Shown piece by piece: positions 33,403-40,337 of a stretch of DNA of 64,000 nucleotides. The notes under the pieces were generated by a model. That model was not told the origin of the DNA. It searched no databases and was given only the letters and a program-made list of their open reading frames with translations. The stretch covers positions 62,001 to 126,000 of the forward strand of contig CAJUCA010000001.1 in the NCBI GenBank assembly GCA_910585265.1. Direction: 5' to 3'. Each line of letters begins with the position of its first letter. Positions within the stretch are counted from its first letter, which is position 1. A program made the position numbers and the translations under genes. The DNA comes from an uncultured Oscillospiraceae bacterium (GTDB lineage Bacteria; Bacillota; Clostridia; Oscillospirales; Oscillospiraceae).

Positions 33403-33431
33403 TTTACTTTTTGCCTCGGATCGTCTATAAT
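33403..33431 (+). promoter_or_regulatory. Promoter-like pair just downstream of sigK
   Basis: TTTACT (33403-33408) and a perfect TATAAT (33426-33431) are 17 bp apart, only 20 bp after sigK and well before the separate promoter of the MATE gene. Confidence 0.5.
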
Positions 33432-33437
33432 CAAAGC

Positions 33438-33622
33438 ACTCTAACGAAACAGGAGCGGTACGCCTCCTTCTCCGGCATCAGACCCGACATGGACGGACAG
33501 GTCAAGTTCGTGTGGCGTACCGAGGCGGTAACGGCCCAGGACTGACGCCGGAAACTCCAAGTCCTTCAAATGAGCACTATCATTCCAAGCAAGGGTGTGG
33601 CCAGCACAGGCCGCACCCTTGC
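33438..33622 (+). ncRNA. Candidate structured small RNA of unknown class
   Basis: The segment from the predicted start to a strong hairpin is about 185 nt. CGGTACGCC (33455-33463) is exactly complementary to GGCGTACCG (33514-33522), and TCCGGCATCAG near 33471-33481 pairs with CTGACGCCGGA near 33541-33551 with one mismatch; these two helices interleave, which would make a pseudoknot or two alternative folds. A 14-bp stem (33589-33622) closes the unit but lacks a U-tract. A short frame in phase with sigK is also open to 33545, so a small peptide is an alternative. I do not recognise the class. Confidence 0.35.
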
Positions 33623-33667
33623 TCCGCATTTACGCCCCATTCCGTCCCGCTGATTGGGGAAAGGGAA

Positions 33668-33696
33668 TTGATTTTCCCCTTCCAGTGTGATATACT
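33668..33696 (+). promoter_or_regulatory. Sigma-A promoter of the first MATE gene
   Basis: TTGATT (33668-33673) and TATACT (33691-33696) are 17 bp apart, about 38 bp before the ribosome-binding site. Confidence 0.7.
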
Positions 33697-33740
33697 TCCC
33701 CCGCCGCAAGGCGTGATACAAGCAATCGGGAGTGGATACC

Positions 33741-35135
33741 ATGAACACGGCCACAGAACGGCCCATAGAGAAGGACCCCTTTTTCACCCGGGACAGCGGG
33801 TTCTACAAGACCCTGTTCCGGATGCTGCTGGTGGTGGCGATGCAAAACCTGGTGGCCTACAGCGTAAATATGGCGGACAACATCATGCTGGGCGTTTACA
33901 GCCAGGATTCCCTGTCCGCCGCCGCCACCGTCAACCAGGTATTTTTCGTGGTGCAGCAGTTCGCCCTGTCCATCGGCAACGCCCTGGTCGCGCTGGCCGC
34001 CCAGTATTGGGGCCAGAACCGCCCCGGCCCCGTGCGGACGCTGACGGGCATTGCCCTCAAGCTGGGGGTGATCCTCAGCGTAGCACTGGTGGCGGTCTGC
34101 GCCCTGTTCCCGGAGCCGCTGCTCTACCTGTTTACCGACTCGGCGGCGATTGTGGCGGAGGGGACCAAGTACCTGTCCCTGCTCCAGTGGACCTTTGCCC
34201 TGTTCATCCTCACCAACGTGCTGATGGCGGCCCTGCGCAGCGTGGGCATTGTGAACATCTCCTTTTACGTGTCGGTGGTCTCCCTGCTCGTCAACGTGGG
34301 CATAAACTACACCCTGATCTTCGGCAGATTCGGCTTCCCGGAGCTGGGCATTCTGGGTGCCGCGGTGGGCACGCTCACCGCCCGGACGCTGGAATTTTTG
34401 ATCGTGCTGGCCTACATCCTGAAGGTGGACAAAAAGCTCCGCCTGTTCAGCGGCGGCGCGCTGCTGCGGCGGGACCCCGCCCTCCGCCGGGACTACGCCA
34501 AGGTCTACCTGCCCATCATGTGCTCCCAGGTGCTGTGGGGGATCTCGGTGCCCATGCAGACCGCCATCCTGGGCCACCTGTCCGACGACGCCATCGCCGC
34601 CAACTCCATCGCCACCACCTTCTACCAGTATTTGAAGGTAATCGTCATCGCCATGTCCTCTGTGTCCGCGGTGATGATCGGCAGTGCCATCGGCCGGGGC
34701 GAGCGGAAGCGCGTCCGATCGGATGCCCGCTCCATGGCCGCCATCGACGTGGCCATCGGCTGCGTGCTGGCGGCCACGCTGTTTGTGCTCCGGGGACCGC
34801 TGGTGTCGCTGTACGACCTGACGCCGGAGGCGGCGGAAATGGCCCGCAGCCTCATCGCCGTCATGAGCGTGGTGATGATCGGAATGTCCTACCAGATGCC
34901 CGTGAGCTTCGGCATCATCCAGGGGGGCGGCGACGCGGGCTTCACCATGAAGATGAACCTGATCTCCACCTGGCTCATTGTAATGCCCCTGTCCTTTATG
35001 GCGGCCTTCTGGTGGAGGTGGCCCGTGGAGGCGGTCGTGCTGGTGATCCAGTCCGACCAGATTTTCAAGGGCCTGCCCACCTACCTGCGCTTCCGCAAAT
35101 ACCAGTGGATGAAGAAGCTGACCCAGGATGGATGA
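33741..35135 (+). CDS. MATE family multidrug/Na+ antiporter
   Basis: The 464-residue protein has twelve predicted membrane helices and the MatE fold in two halves: VNMADNIMLGVYSQDSLSAA near residue 40 and the second-half equivalent PMQTAILGHLSDDAIAANSI near 272. Members export cationic drugs or metabolites using Na+ or H+. The DinF/NorM subgroup cannot be separated by eye and the substrate is unknown. The ATG at 33741 has GGGAGTGG at 6 bp; a GTG three codons upstream overlaps that site. Confidence 0.92.
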   Translation: MNTATERPIEKDPFFTRDSGFYKTLFRMLLVVAMQNLVAYSVNMADNIMLGVYSQDSLSAAATVNQVFFVVQQFALSIGNALVALAAQYWGQNRPGPVRTLTGIALKLGVILSVALVAVCALFPEPLLYLFTDSAAIVAEGTKYLSLLQWTFALFILTNVLMAALRSVGIVNISFYVSVVSLLVNVGINYTLIFGRFGFPELGILGAAVGTLTARTLEFLIVLAYILKVDKKLRLFSGGALLRRDPALRRDYAKVYLPIMCSQVLWGISVPMQTAILGHLSDDAIAANSIATTFYQYLKVIVIAMSSVSAVMIGSAIGRGERKRVRSDARSMAAIDVAIGCVLAATLFVLRGPLVSLYDLTPEAAEMARSLIAVMSVVMIGMSYQMPVSFGIIQGGGDAGFTMKMNLISTWLIVMPLSFMAAFWWRWPVEAVVLVIQSDQIFKGLPTYLRFRKYQWMKKLTQDG

Positions 35136-35219
35136 GCACGCCCTCGCCCCTGCTCATCCCGAAATGCCACATAAAAAAGCAAGCCGCGCCGCAGCCGCAG
35201 GCGGAAACGGAGGGAAACC

Positions 35220-35987
35220 ATGCGAATCATCATCTCACCCGCCAAGAAAATGGCGGCAGACACGGACAGCCTCGCCGCGGACGGACTGCCCGCCCTTCTG
35301 GAGCGGACGGAGCGGCTGAAGGCCGTCCTCCAGGAAATGTCCCCGGCAGAATTGCAGGCCCTTTGGAAGTGTAACGACGCCATCGCCAAGCGGAACGTGG
35401 AGCGGCTGTCCGCCATGGATCTGCGCCGCCGCCTCACCCCCGCCATCCTCTCCTACGAGGGCATCCAGTACCAGTACATGGCCCCCCGGGTGATGGAGAC
35501 GGCCCAGCTGGACTATCTCCAGGAGCATCTGCGCATCCTGTCCGGCTTCTACGGCCTGCTGCGGCCCCTGGACGGCGTAACCCCCTACCGGCTGGAGATG
35601 CAGGCCAGGCTTCCGGTGGACGGGCACCGCGATCTGTATGGCTTCTGGGGGGACGCCCTGGCCCGCCGGCTCGCCGCCGAGACGGATTTTGTGCTCAACC
35701 TGGCCTCCAAGGAATACAGCCGCGCGGTGGAACCCCACTTACCCAAATCCGTCCGTTTCCTCACCTGCGCCTTTGGCGAATGGAAGGACGGCAAAATCGT
35801 GGAAAAAGGCACGATGTGCAAGATGGCCCGGGGCCAGATGGTGCGCTGGCTGGCGGAGAACGGCGTCACAAGCTGGGCCGATATCCGGGCGTTTGACCAG
35901 CTGGGGTATCAGTACCAGCCGGATCAGTCCACTGAGCACCACAGCGTATTTCTGAAAACCGCGCAGAAAGCAACCGCCCACGGCTGA
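35220..35987 (+). CDS. yaaA: Peroxide stress protein YaaA (UPF0246)
   Basis: YaaA lowers free iron and protects from hydrogen peroxide in E. coli. The 255-residue protein has the family start RIIISPAKKM, the YEGIQYQYM core, LRILSGFYGLLRPLDGVTPYRLEM (in parts), the NLASKEYSRAV block and KMARGQMVRWL. The start follows GGAGGG. It opens a series of oxidative-stress genes. The TGA stop lies inside the loop of the following terminator. Confidence 0.94.
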   Translation: MRIIISPAKKMAADTDSLAADGLPALLERTERLKAVLQEMSPAELQALWKCNDAIAKRNVERLSAMDLRRRLTPAILSYEGIQYQYMAPRVMETAQLDYLQEHLRILSGFYGLLRPLDGVTPYRLEMQARLPVDGHRDLYGFWGDALARRLAAETDFVLNLASKEYSRAVEPHLPKSVRFLTCAFGEWKDGKIVEKGTMCKMARGQMVRWLAENGVTSWADIRAFDQLGYQYQPDQSTEHHSVFLKTAQKATAHG

Positions 35988-36004
35988 CCGTGGGCGGTTG
36001 TTTT
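35971..36004 (+). terminator. Bidirectional terminator between yaaA and bcp, holding the yaaA stop
   Basis: CAACCGCCCACGG and CCGTGGGCGGTTG form a 13-bp stem; the 4-base loop CTGA contains the yaaA stop codon. TTTT follows on plus; the minus-strand RNA of bcp meets the same stem. Confidence 0.92.
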
Positions 36005-36008
36005 CGAT

Positions 36009-36488
36009 TCATTTGTCCCCCTTGAGATACGCCAGAACCTCCGCCGCGTTGGTGTCCGGCTTCACCTTGGGCATGACCTTTTCGATCACACCGTTCTCGC
36101 CGATGATGAAGGTGGAGCGCACCACGCCCATGCTCACCTTGCCGTACAGCTTTTTCTCCTGCCATACGCCGTAGGCCTGGATGACAGCCAGCTCCGGGTC
36201 GGAGAGCAGAAGGAAGGGCAGCCCGTACTTCTCCGCAAATTTTTTGTGCGAGGCTGTGGAGTCCTTGCTGATCCCGATCACCACCGCGCCGATCTGCTGA
36301 AACTCCTCAAACGCCCCGGCAAAGGCGCAGGCCTGACGGGTACAGCCGGGGGTGTTGTCCCGGGGGTAGAAGTACAGCACCACCTTCTTCCCGGCAAAGT
36401 CCGCCAGGGAAACGGGCTTCCCCGACCCGTCCGGCAGCGTAAAACCAGGCGCGTTCGCGCCAGCCTCCAGCAGCTTGTTTGTCTCCAT
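36009..36488 (-). CDS. bcp: Thioredoxin-dependent thiol peroxidase (Bcp/PrxQ)
   Basis: Bcp reduces hydrogen peroxide and organic peroxides using thioredoxin. The 159-residue protein has the peroxidatic cysteine at 49 in YPRDNTPGCTRQAC and the resolving cysteine at 54, the C-x4-C arrangement of the PrxQ type. KSGLP-like and RSTFIIGENG segments follow. The ATG at 36488 fits the GGAGAT site best; two other ATGs lie up to 7 codons upstream. trxA, its likely reductant, is divergently transcribed next door. Confidence 0.94.
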   Translation of the reverse strand: METNKLLEAGANAPGFTLPDGSGKPVSLADFAGKKVVLYFYPRDNTPGCTRQACAFAGAFEEFQQIGAVVIGISKDSTASHKKFAEKYGLPFLLLSDPELAVIQAYGVWQEKKLYGKVSMGVVRSTFIIGENGVIEKVMPKVKPDTNAAEVLAYLKGDK

Positions 36489-36538
36489 ATTCATATCTCC
36501 ATCGTTCAAATTTTCTGTGGATGATTGCTGACACCATC

Positions 36539-36567
36539 AGTATACCGGAAATACCCGCCAATTTCAA
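36539..36567 (-). promoter_or_regulatory. Sigma-A promoter of bcp
   Basis: TTGAAA (36567-36562) and TATACT (36544-36539) on the minus strand are 17 bp apart. Confidence 0.75.
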
Positions 36568-36639
36568 GCCTGAATAGACACCCGGCGCGCGTTTCCGCCC
36601 CACTGCCTCCGGCCCAGATACCGGATCAGATCCAAAAGG

Positions 36640-36652
36640 GTGACATTGTCAC
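36640..36652 (+). promoter_or_regulatory. Palindromic candidate operator centred at about -41 of the trxA operon
   Basis: GTGACA-T-TGTCAC is a perfect 6-1-6 inverted repeat. It is 22 bp upstream of the only good -10 (TATACT at 36675-36680), where no -35 match exists, a layout typical of activator-dependent promoters. A Crp/Fnr-family regulator is encoded at the far end of the same island. The odd 5-base spacing between GTGA and TCAC is not the canonical Crp spacing, so the binding protein is uncertain. Confidence 0.45.
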
Positions 36653-36674
36653 AGACCCAGGCCGCCTTTTTGTT

Positions 36675-36680
36675 TATACT
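36675..36680 (+). promoter_or_regulatory. -10 element of the trxA operon
   Basis: TATACT with no recognisable -35 at 17 bp; predicted start near 36687, 27 nt before the trxA ATG. Confidence 0.55.
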
Positions 36681-36713
36681 GCACTCATCACACAAGATAA
36701 GGAGACAAAAGCC

Positions 36714-37019
36714 ATGTCTGCAATCAATATCAATCAAACCAACTTCCCCGCAGAGGTCCTCCGCTCCGACCGCCCCGTCCTGCTGGACTTCTGGGCCCCC
36801 TGGTGCGGCCCCTGCCGCATGGTGGGCCCCATCCTGGAGGAGATCGCGGCGGAACGCCCCGATGTCAAGGTGGGCAAGGTCAATGTGGACGAACAGCCGG
36901 AGCTGGCGGGCCAGTTCGGCATCACCAGCATCCCCACCCTGATGGTACTGAAGAACGGCGAGATCGTGAATCAGGCCATGGGCGCGCGGCCCAAAAGCCA
37001 GATTCTGGCCCTGCTGTAA
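36714..37019 (+). CDS. trxA: Thioredoxin
   Basis: The 101-residue protein is a standard thioredoxin with WCGPC at residues 30-34 (cysteines 31 and 34), VDEQPELAGQFGITSIPTLMV and the cis-proline in SIPTL. It reduces disulfides and would serve Bcp and other thiol peroxidases. The ATG follows AAGGAG. The next gene starts 14 bp downstream, so the three thiol genes form one operon. No thioredoxin reductase gene is in the window. Confidence 0.96.
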   Translation: MSAININQTNFPAEVLRSDRPVLLDFWAPWCGPCRMVGPILEEIAAERPDVKVGKVNVDEQPELAGQFGITSIPTLMVLKNGEIVNQAMGARPKSQILALL

Positions 37020-37033
37020 AGGAGGTAAGCTTT

Positions 37034-37354
37034 ATGGGATTCTTTGATTTTCTGAAAGGCCCTGACATCAACCAGGGCGTCGCCGAGTGGAACGCCACCC
37101 CCGGCGCGGTGCTGCTGGATGTGCGCACCCCCCAGGAATACCGGGAGGGCCACATCCCCAACAGCGTCAACCTGCCCTTGCAGAGCCTGGGCGGTGGGGC
37201 GTCCGTCCCCGCCGGGAAGGACGCGCCCCTGTTCGTCTACTGCCACAGCGGGGCGCGGAGCCGGCAGGCAGTCAGCCTGCTGGGACAGATGGGCTATGCC
37301 CACGCGAAAAATATCGGCGGCATAGCCGCCTATCAGGGAAAGGTGGAACGCTGA
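37034..37354 (+). CDS. Single-domain rhodanese
   Basis: The 106-residue cytosolic protein is a rhodanese-homology domain with VLLDVRTPQEYREGHIPNS (residues 26-44) and the active-site cysteine 70 in the loop CHSGARS. Such proteins carry or transfer persulfide sulfur. It has an AAAGGAGG site, and its stop is immediately followed by the ATG of the CoA-disulfide reductase gene, whose C-terminus holds a second rhodanese domain. Together they suggest persulfide or CoA-disulfide handling. Confidence 0.92.
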   Translation: MGFFDFLKGPDINQGVAEWNATPGAVLLDVRTPQEYREGHIPNSVNLPLQSLGGGASVPAGKDAPLFVYCHSGARSRQAVSLLGQMGYAHAKNIGGIAAYQGKVER

Positions 37355-39046
37355 ATGAAGGTTGTCATTGTGGGCGGCGTGGCGGGGGGAGCCACAGCGG
37401 CGGCACGGCTGCGCCGCCTGGACGAACAGGCGGAGATCGTGGTGTTCGAGCGGTCGGGCTATATCTCCTACGCCAACTGCGGCCTGCCCTACTACATCGG
37501 CGGGGCCATTGAGGACCGGGACGCCCTCACCCTCCAGACCCCGGAGAGCTTCGATGCCCGCTTCCAGGTGAAGATGCGGGTGCGCCACGAGGTCACCGCC
37601 ATCCATCCGGACCGCAAAACCGTCGCCGTGAAGAACCTGGGGACGGGAGAGGTGTTCGAGGAGTCCTACGACAAGCTGATCCTCTCCCCCGGCGCGAAGC
37701 CCGCCAAGCCCCCCATCCCGGGGATTGATCTGGACCGGATCTTCACCCTGCGGACGGTGGAGGACACCCTCCGCCTCAAGGACTACATCGGCACCGCCCG
37801 CCCCAAATCCGCAGTGCTGGTGGGCGGCGGCTTCATCGGGGTGGAGCTGGCGGAGAACCTGCGGGAGCTGGGGCTGGAGGTCACCATCGTAGAACAGCTT
37901 CCCCAGCTGATGAGCCCCTTCGACCCCGACATGGCGGCCTTCCTCCACAGCGAGATGCGGAAAAACGGAGTCAGGCTGGCCCTGGGCCGCGCCGTGGCGG
38001 GCTTTGAGACCCGGGACGGCGGCGTGGACGTGCTGCTGAAGGACGGGGAAACCCTCCACGCCGACCTGGCGGCCCTGGCCATCGGCGTCACTCCGGACAC
38101 CGCCCTGGCTAAGGAAGCGGGGCTGGAGCTGGGCCTCCGAGGCAGTATTGTGGTCAACGACCGGATGGAGACCTCCCTCCCGGACATCTACGCCGTGGGG
38201 GACGCCGTCCAGGTAAAGCACGCCGTCACCGGGCAGGACGCGCTGATCTCCCTGGCGGGCCCCGCCAACAAGCAGGGCCGGATCGCGGCGGACAATATCT
38301 GCGGCGGGGACAGCTGCTACCTTGGCAGTCAGGGCAGCTCCGTCCTCAAGGTGTTCGGCATGACGGCGGCGGCCACCGGGCTGAACGAGACCGCCGCCAG
38401 GCGGGCGGGGCTGGACGTGGATCGGGTGGTGCTGTCCCCCATGAGCCACGCGGGTTACTACCCAGGCGGCAAGCTGATGACCATGAAGGTGGTCTTTGAA
38501 AAGGGAACCTGCCGCCTGTTAGGGGCCCAGATCGTGGGCTACGAAGGGGTGGATAAGCGGATCGACGTGCTGGCCACCGCCCTGCGCGCCGGACTGTCGG
38601 CCCTCCAGCTCAAGGATCTGGATCTGGCCTACGCGCCGCCCTACTCCTCCGCCAAGGACCCGGTCAATATGGCGGGGTTCCTGGTGGAAAACCTGGAAAA
38701 AGGGGTTGTGAAGCAGTTCCACCTGGAGGACGTGGACACCCTGCCCAGGGACGGCAGTGTGACTCTGCTGGACGTGCGCACCCCCCAAGAGTACGCCGGA
38801 GGCTATGTGGAGGGCTTCCAGCTCATCCCCGTGGACGCCCTGCGCAAACGGCTGGGCGAGCTGGAGCGGGGCAAGCCGGTGTACGTCATGTGCCAGAGCG
38901 GCCTGCGCAGCTACATTGCCTGCCGTATTCTGGCGGGACACGGGTTCGAGACCTACAATTTCTCCGGCGGCTTCCGGTTCTATGACGCGGTCAGGAACGA
39001 CCGCCGGCTCATTGAGCGGGCCTCGGCCTGCGGTATGGATCAGTAA
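37355..39046 (+). CDS. CoA-disulfide reductase-rhodanese fusion (FAD-dependent)
   Basis: The 563-residue protein belongs to the single-cysteine pyridine nucleotide-disulfide reductases. The N-terminal FAD motif VIVGGVAGGATAAARLRR (4-21) is followed by the redox cysteine 42 in SYANCGLPYYIGG; a second Rossmann motif (VLVGGGFIGVELAENLREL) binds NAD(P)H. From about residue 460 a rhodanese domain follows (LLDVRTPQEYAGGYVEGF), with its cysteine in VMCQSGLRSY. This is the CDR-RHD architecture, known to reduce CoA disulfide, CoA persulfide or polysulfide. It closes the trxA operon. Confidence 0.92.
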   Translation: MKVVIVGGVAGGATAAARLRRLDEQAEIVVFERSGYISYANCGLPYYIGGAIEDRDALTLQTPESFDARFQVKMRVRHEVTAIHPDRKTVAVKNLGTGEVFEESYDKLILSPGAKPAKPPIPGIDLDRIFTLRTVEDTLRLKDYIGTARPKSAVLVGGGFIGVELAENLRELGLEVTIVEQLPQLMSPFDPDMAAFLHSEMRKNGVRLALGRAVAGFETRDGGVDVLLKDGETLHADLAALAIGVTPDTALAKEAGLELGLRGSIVVNDRMETSLPDIYAVGDAVQVKHAVTGQDALISLAGPANKQGRIAADNICGGDSCYLGSQGSSVLKVFGMTAAATGLNETAARRAGLDVDRVVLSPMSHAGYYPGGKLMTMKVVFEKGTCRLLGAQIVGYEGVDKRIDVLATALRAGLSALQLKDLDLAYAPPYSSAKDPVNMAGFLVENLEKGVVKQFHLEDVDTLPRDGSVTLLDVRTPQEYAGGYVEGFQLIPVDALRKRLGELERGKPVYVMCQSGLRSYIACRILAGHGFETYNFSGGFRFYDAVRNDRRLIERASACGMDQ

Positions 39047-39052
39047 AAAAGG

Positions 39053-39087
39053 CCCCGCCCCGCTTCCAAACCGGAAGCGGGGCGGGG
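39053..39087. terminator. Bidirectional terminator between the reductase fusion and the Crp/Fnr gene
   Basis: CCCCGCCCCGCTTCC and GGAAGCGGGGCGGGG make a perfect 15-bp stem with a 5-base loop. The minus-strand RNA ends in CCTTTTTTAC, the plus in TATTCTC, so it is strongest for the regulator gene. Confidence 0.92.
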
Positions 39088-39092
39088 TATTC

Positions 39093-39752
39093 TCACGTCC
39101 GGCTCAATTCCTCCAGCCGCTTTTCGTCCAGCAGCTCCACCGCCCCCCGGGACAGCTTCACCAATCCCTCGCCCTGGAGGTAGCGCAGCATCCGGGTCAC
39201 CACCTCCCGGTGGGTGCCCAGGTGGTTGGCAATGGCCTCGTGGGTAATGGACAGCCGGTTCCCGTCCTCGATGGCGGCCTCCTCCAGCAGAAAGCCCGCC
39301 ACCCTCCGGTCCATGCTTTTCCACATCACCTGCTCCAGCAGCCACATCACCTCGGAGAACCGGGCGGCCATGATCTCATTGGTGTAGTTGGACAGCGGGG
39401 CAGACTGGGCCATGATCCGCTGGTAAATCTCGGTGGGGATCACCCAGAGCTCCGTGTCCTTCTCCGCCTGGATGGTCACGTCAAACTGGAGGCTTCGCAG
39501 CATACAGGAGGCGGAAAACAGGCAGATGTCCCGGTCGAACAGCCGATAGAGGGTGATCTCCCGCCCCCCGTCCGACAGGATGTAGGCCCGGAGCCGTCCG
39601 GACTCCACCAGCAGCAGTCCGGCGCAGTCGGCACTGCCGTTGTGAATCACCGTGCCCGCCTCGATCCGGCGGCGGATCAGGCTGTTCCTGATGCGCTCCT
39701 GATGCTCCCCCGTCAGCTCATCCCAGATGGGAAACCAGTCTTGAACCTTCAT
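39093..39752 (-). CDS. Crp/Fnr family transcriptional regulator
   Basis: The 219-residue protein has an N-terminal cyclic-nucleotide-like beta barrel (about 15-125), a dimer helix, and a C-terminal winged HTH (ITHEAIANHLGTHREVVTRMLRYL in parts, about 165-190). The recognition helix has R-E-x3-R, as in Crp, predicting GTGA-type half-sites. The N-terminal Fe-S cysteines of Fnr are absent, but a C-x6-C pair lies in the DICLFSASCML segment. The ATG at 39752 follows GGAGG. Its position between redox genes suggests control by oxidative or nitrosative stress; the signal is unknown. Confidence 0.92.
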   Translation of the reverse strand: MKVQDWFPIWDELTGEHQERIRNSLIRRRIEAGTVIHNGSADCAGLLLVESGRLRAYILSDGGREITLYRLFDRDICLFSASCMLRSLQFDVTIQAEKDTELWVIPTEIYQRIMAQSAPLSNYTNEIMAARFSEVMWLLEQVMWKSMDRRVAGFLLEEAAIEDGNRLSITHEAIANHLGTHREVVTRMLRYLQGEGLVKLSRGAVELLDEKRLEELSRT

Positions 39753-39849
39753 TCCAATCCTCCACACAGATGCGGCTGTTTGCGGGGCAAGGGGGCGGCA
39801 AAGCCGCCCCCTTGCCCCGCCTCGGCGAAATGCTCAGAAGCTCCGCGCC

Positions 39850-40224
39850 TCAGGCCCGCCAAAGGCCATGCAGATTGCAGTAGGCGTAGACGGCCTCCAC
39901 CTCATCGCCCTCGCACAGGGCGAAGCAGGCGGCAGGCTCACTGCCGGGGCTGAGCACCTTCCGCTGGTTCCCCTGCTTGGTTTGAAGGGAAATCCACTCA
40001 ATATGGTGCTCCTGCGCCATGGGATGCTCCACGGAGCCCACCTGTACCTTGACCAGATTCCCCTCCACCTGATACACGGGGATGTGCTTTTCGGTGGCGG
40101 CCTCGGTGGTGCCGGCGACCAGCTCGGTCATCTTCTGCCCGCAGCACATCACCGGCACCCCTGCGTTCTTCACCATCGCGATGATATTGCCGCAGTGCCC
40201 GCAGATATAAAATTTCTGTTCCAT
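39850..40224 (-). CDS. dfx: Desulfoferrodoxin (superoxide reductase)
   Basis: The enzyme reduces superoxide to peroxide without making oxygen, the usual anaerobe defence. The 124-residue protein is of the two-iron class: an N-terminal desulforedoxin knot with cysteines 8, 11, 27 and 28, and a C-terminal SOR domain with ligands His47, His67, His73 and the CNLHG pair (Cys and His near 117-120). A lysine precedes His47 (EKH), as in active enzymes. It lies between the Crp/Fnr gene and the broken chemoreceptor on the same strand. Confidence 0.96.
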   Translation of the reverse strand: MEQKFYICGHCGNIIAMVKNAGVPVMCCGQKMTELVAGTTEAATEKHIPVYQVEGNLVKVQVGSVEHPMAQEHHIEWISLQTKQGNQRKVLSPGSEPAACFALCEGDEVEAVYAYCNLHGLWRA

Positions 40225-40337
40225 GTTTCAATTCCTCCTGCTTATTTTTCCGGAGCAAGCTCCGCTTCCGGTGTGTTTATGCCCGTCCGCATACCATCCA
40301 GCCACTGGCCCTGTCCCCGTCCGTTTTCCGCCGCCTC

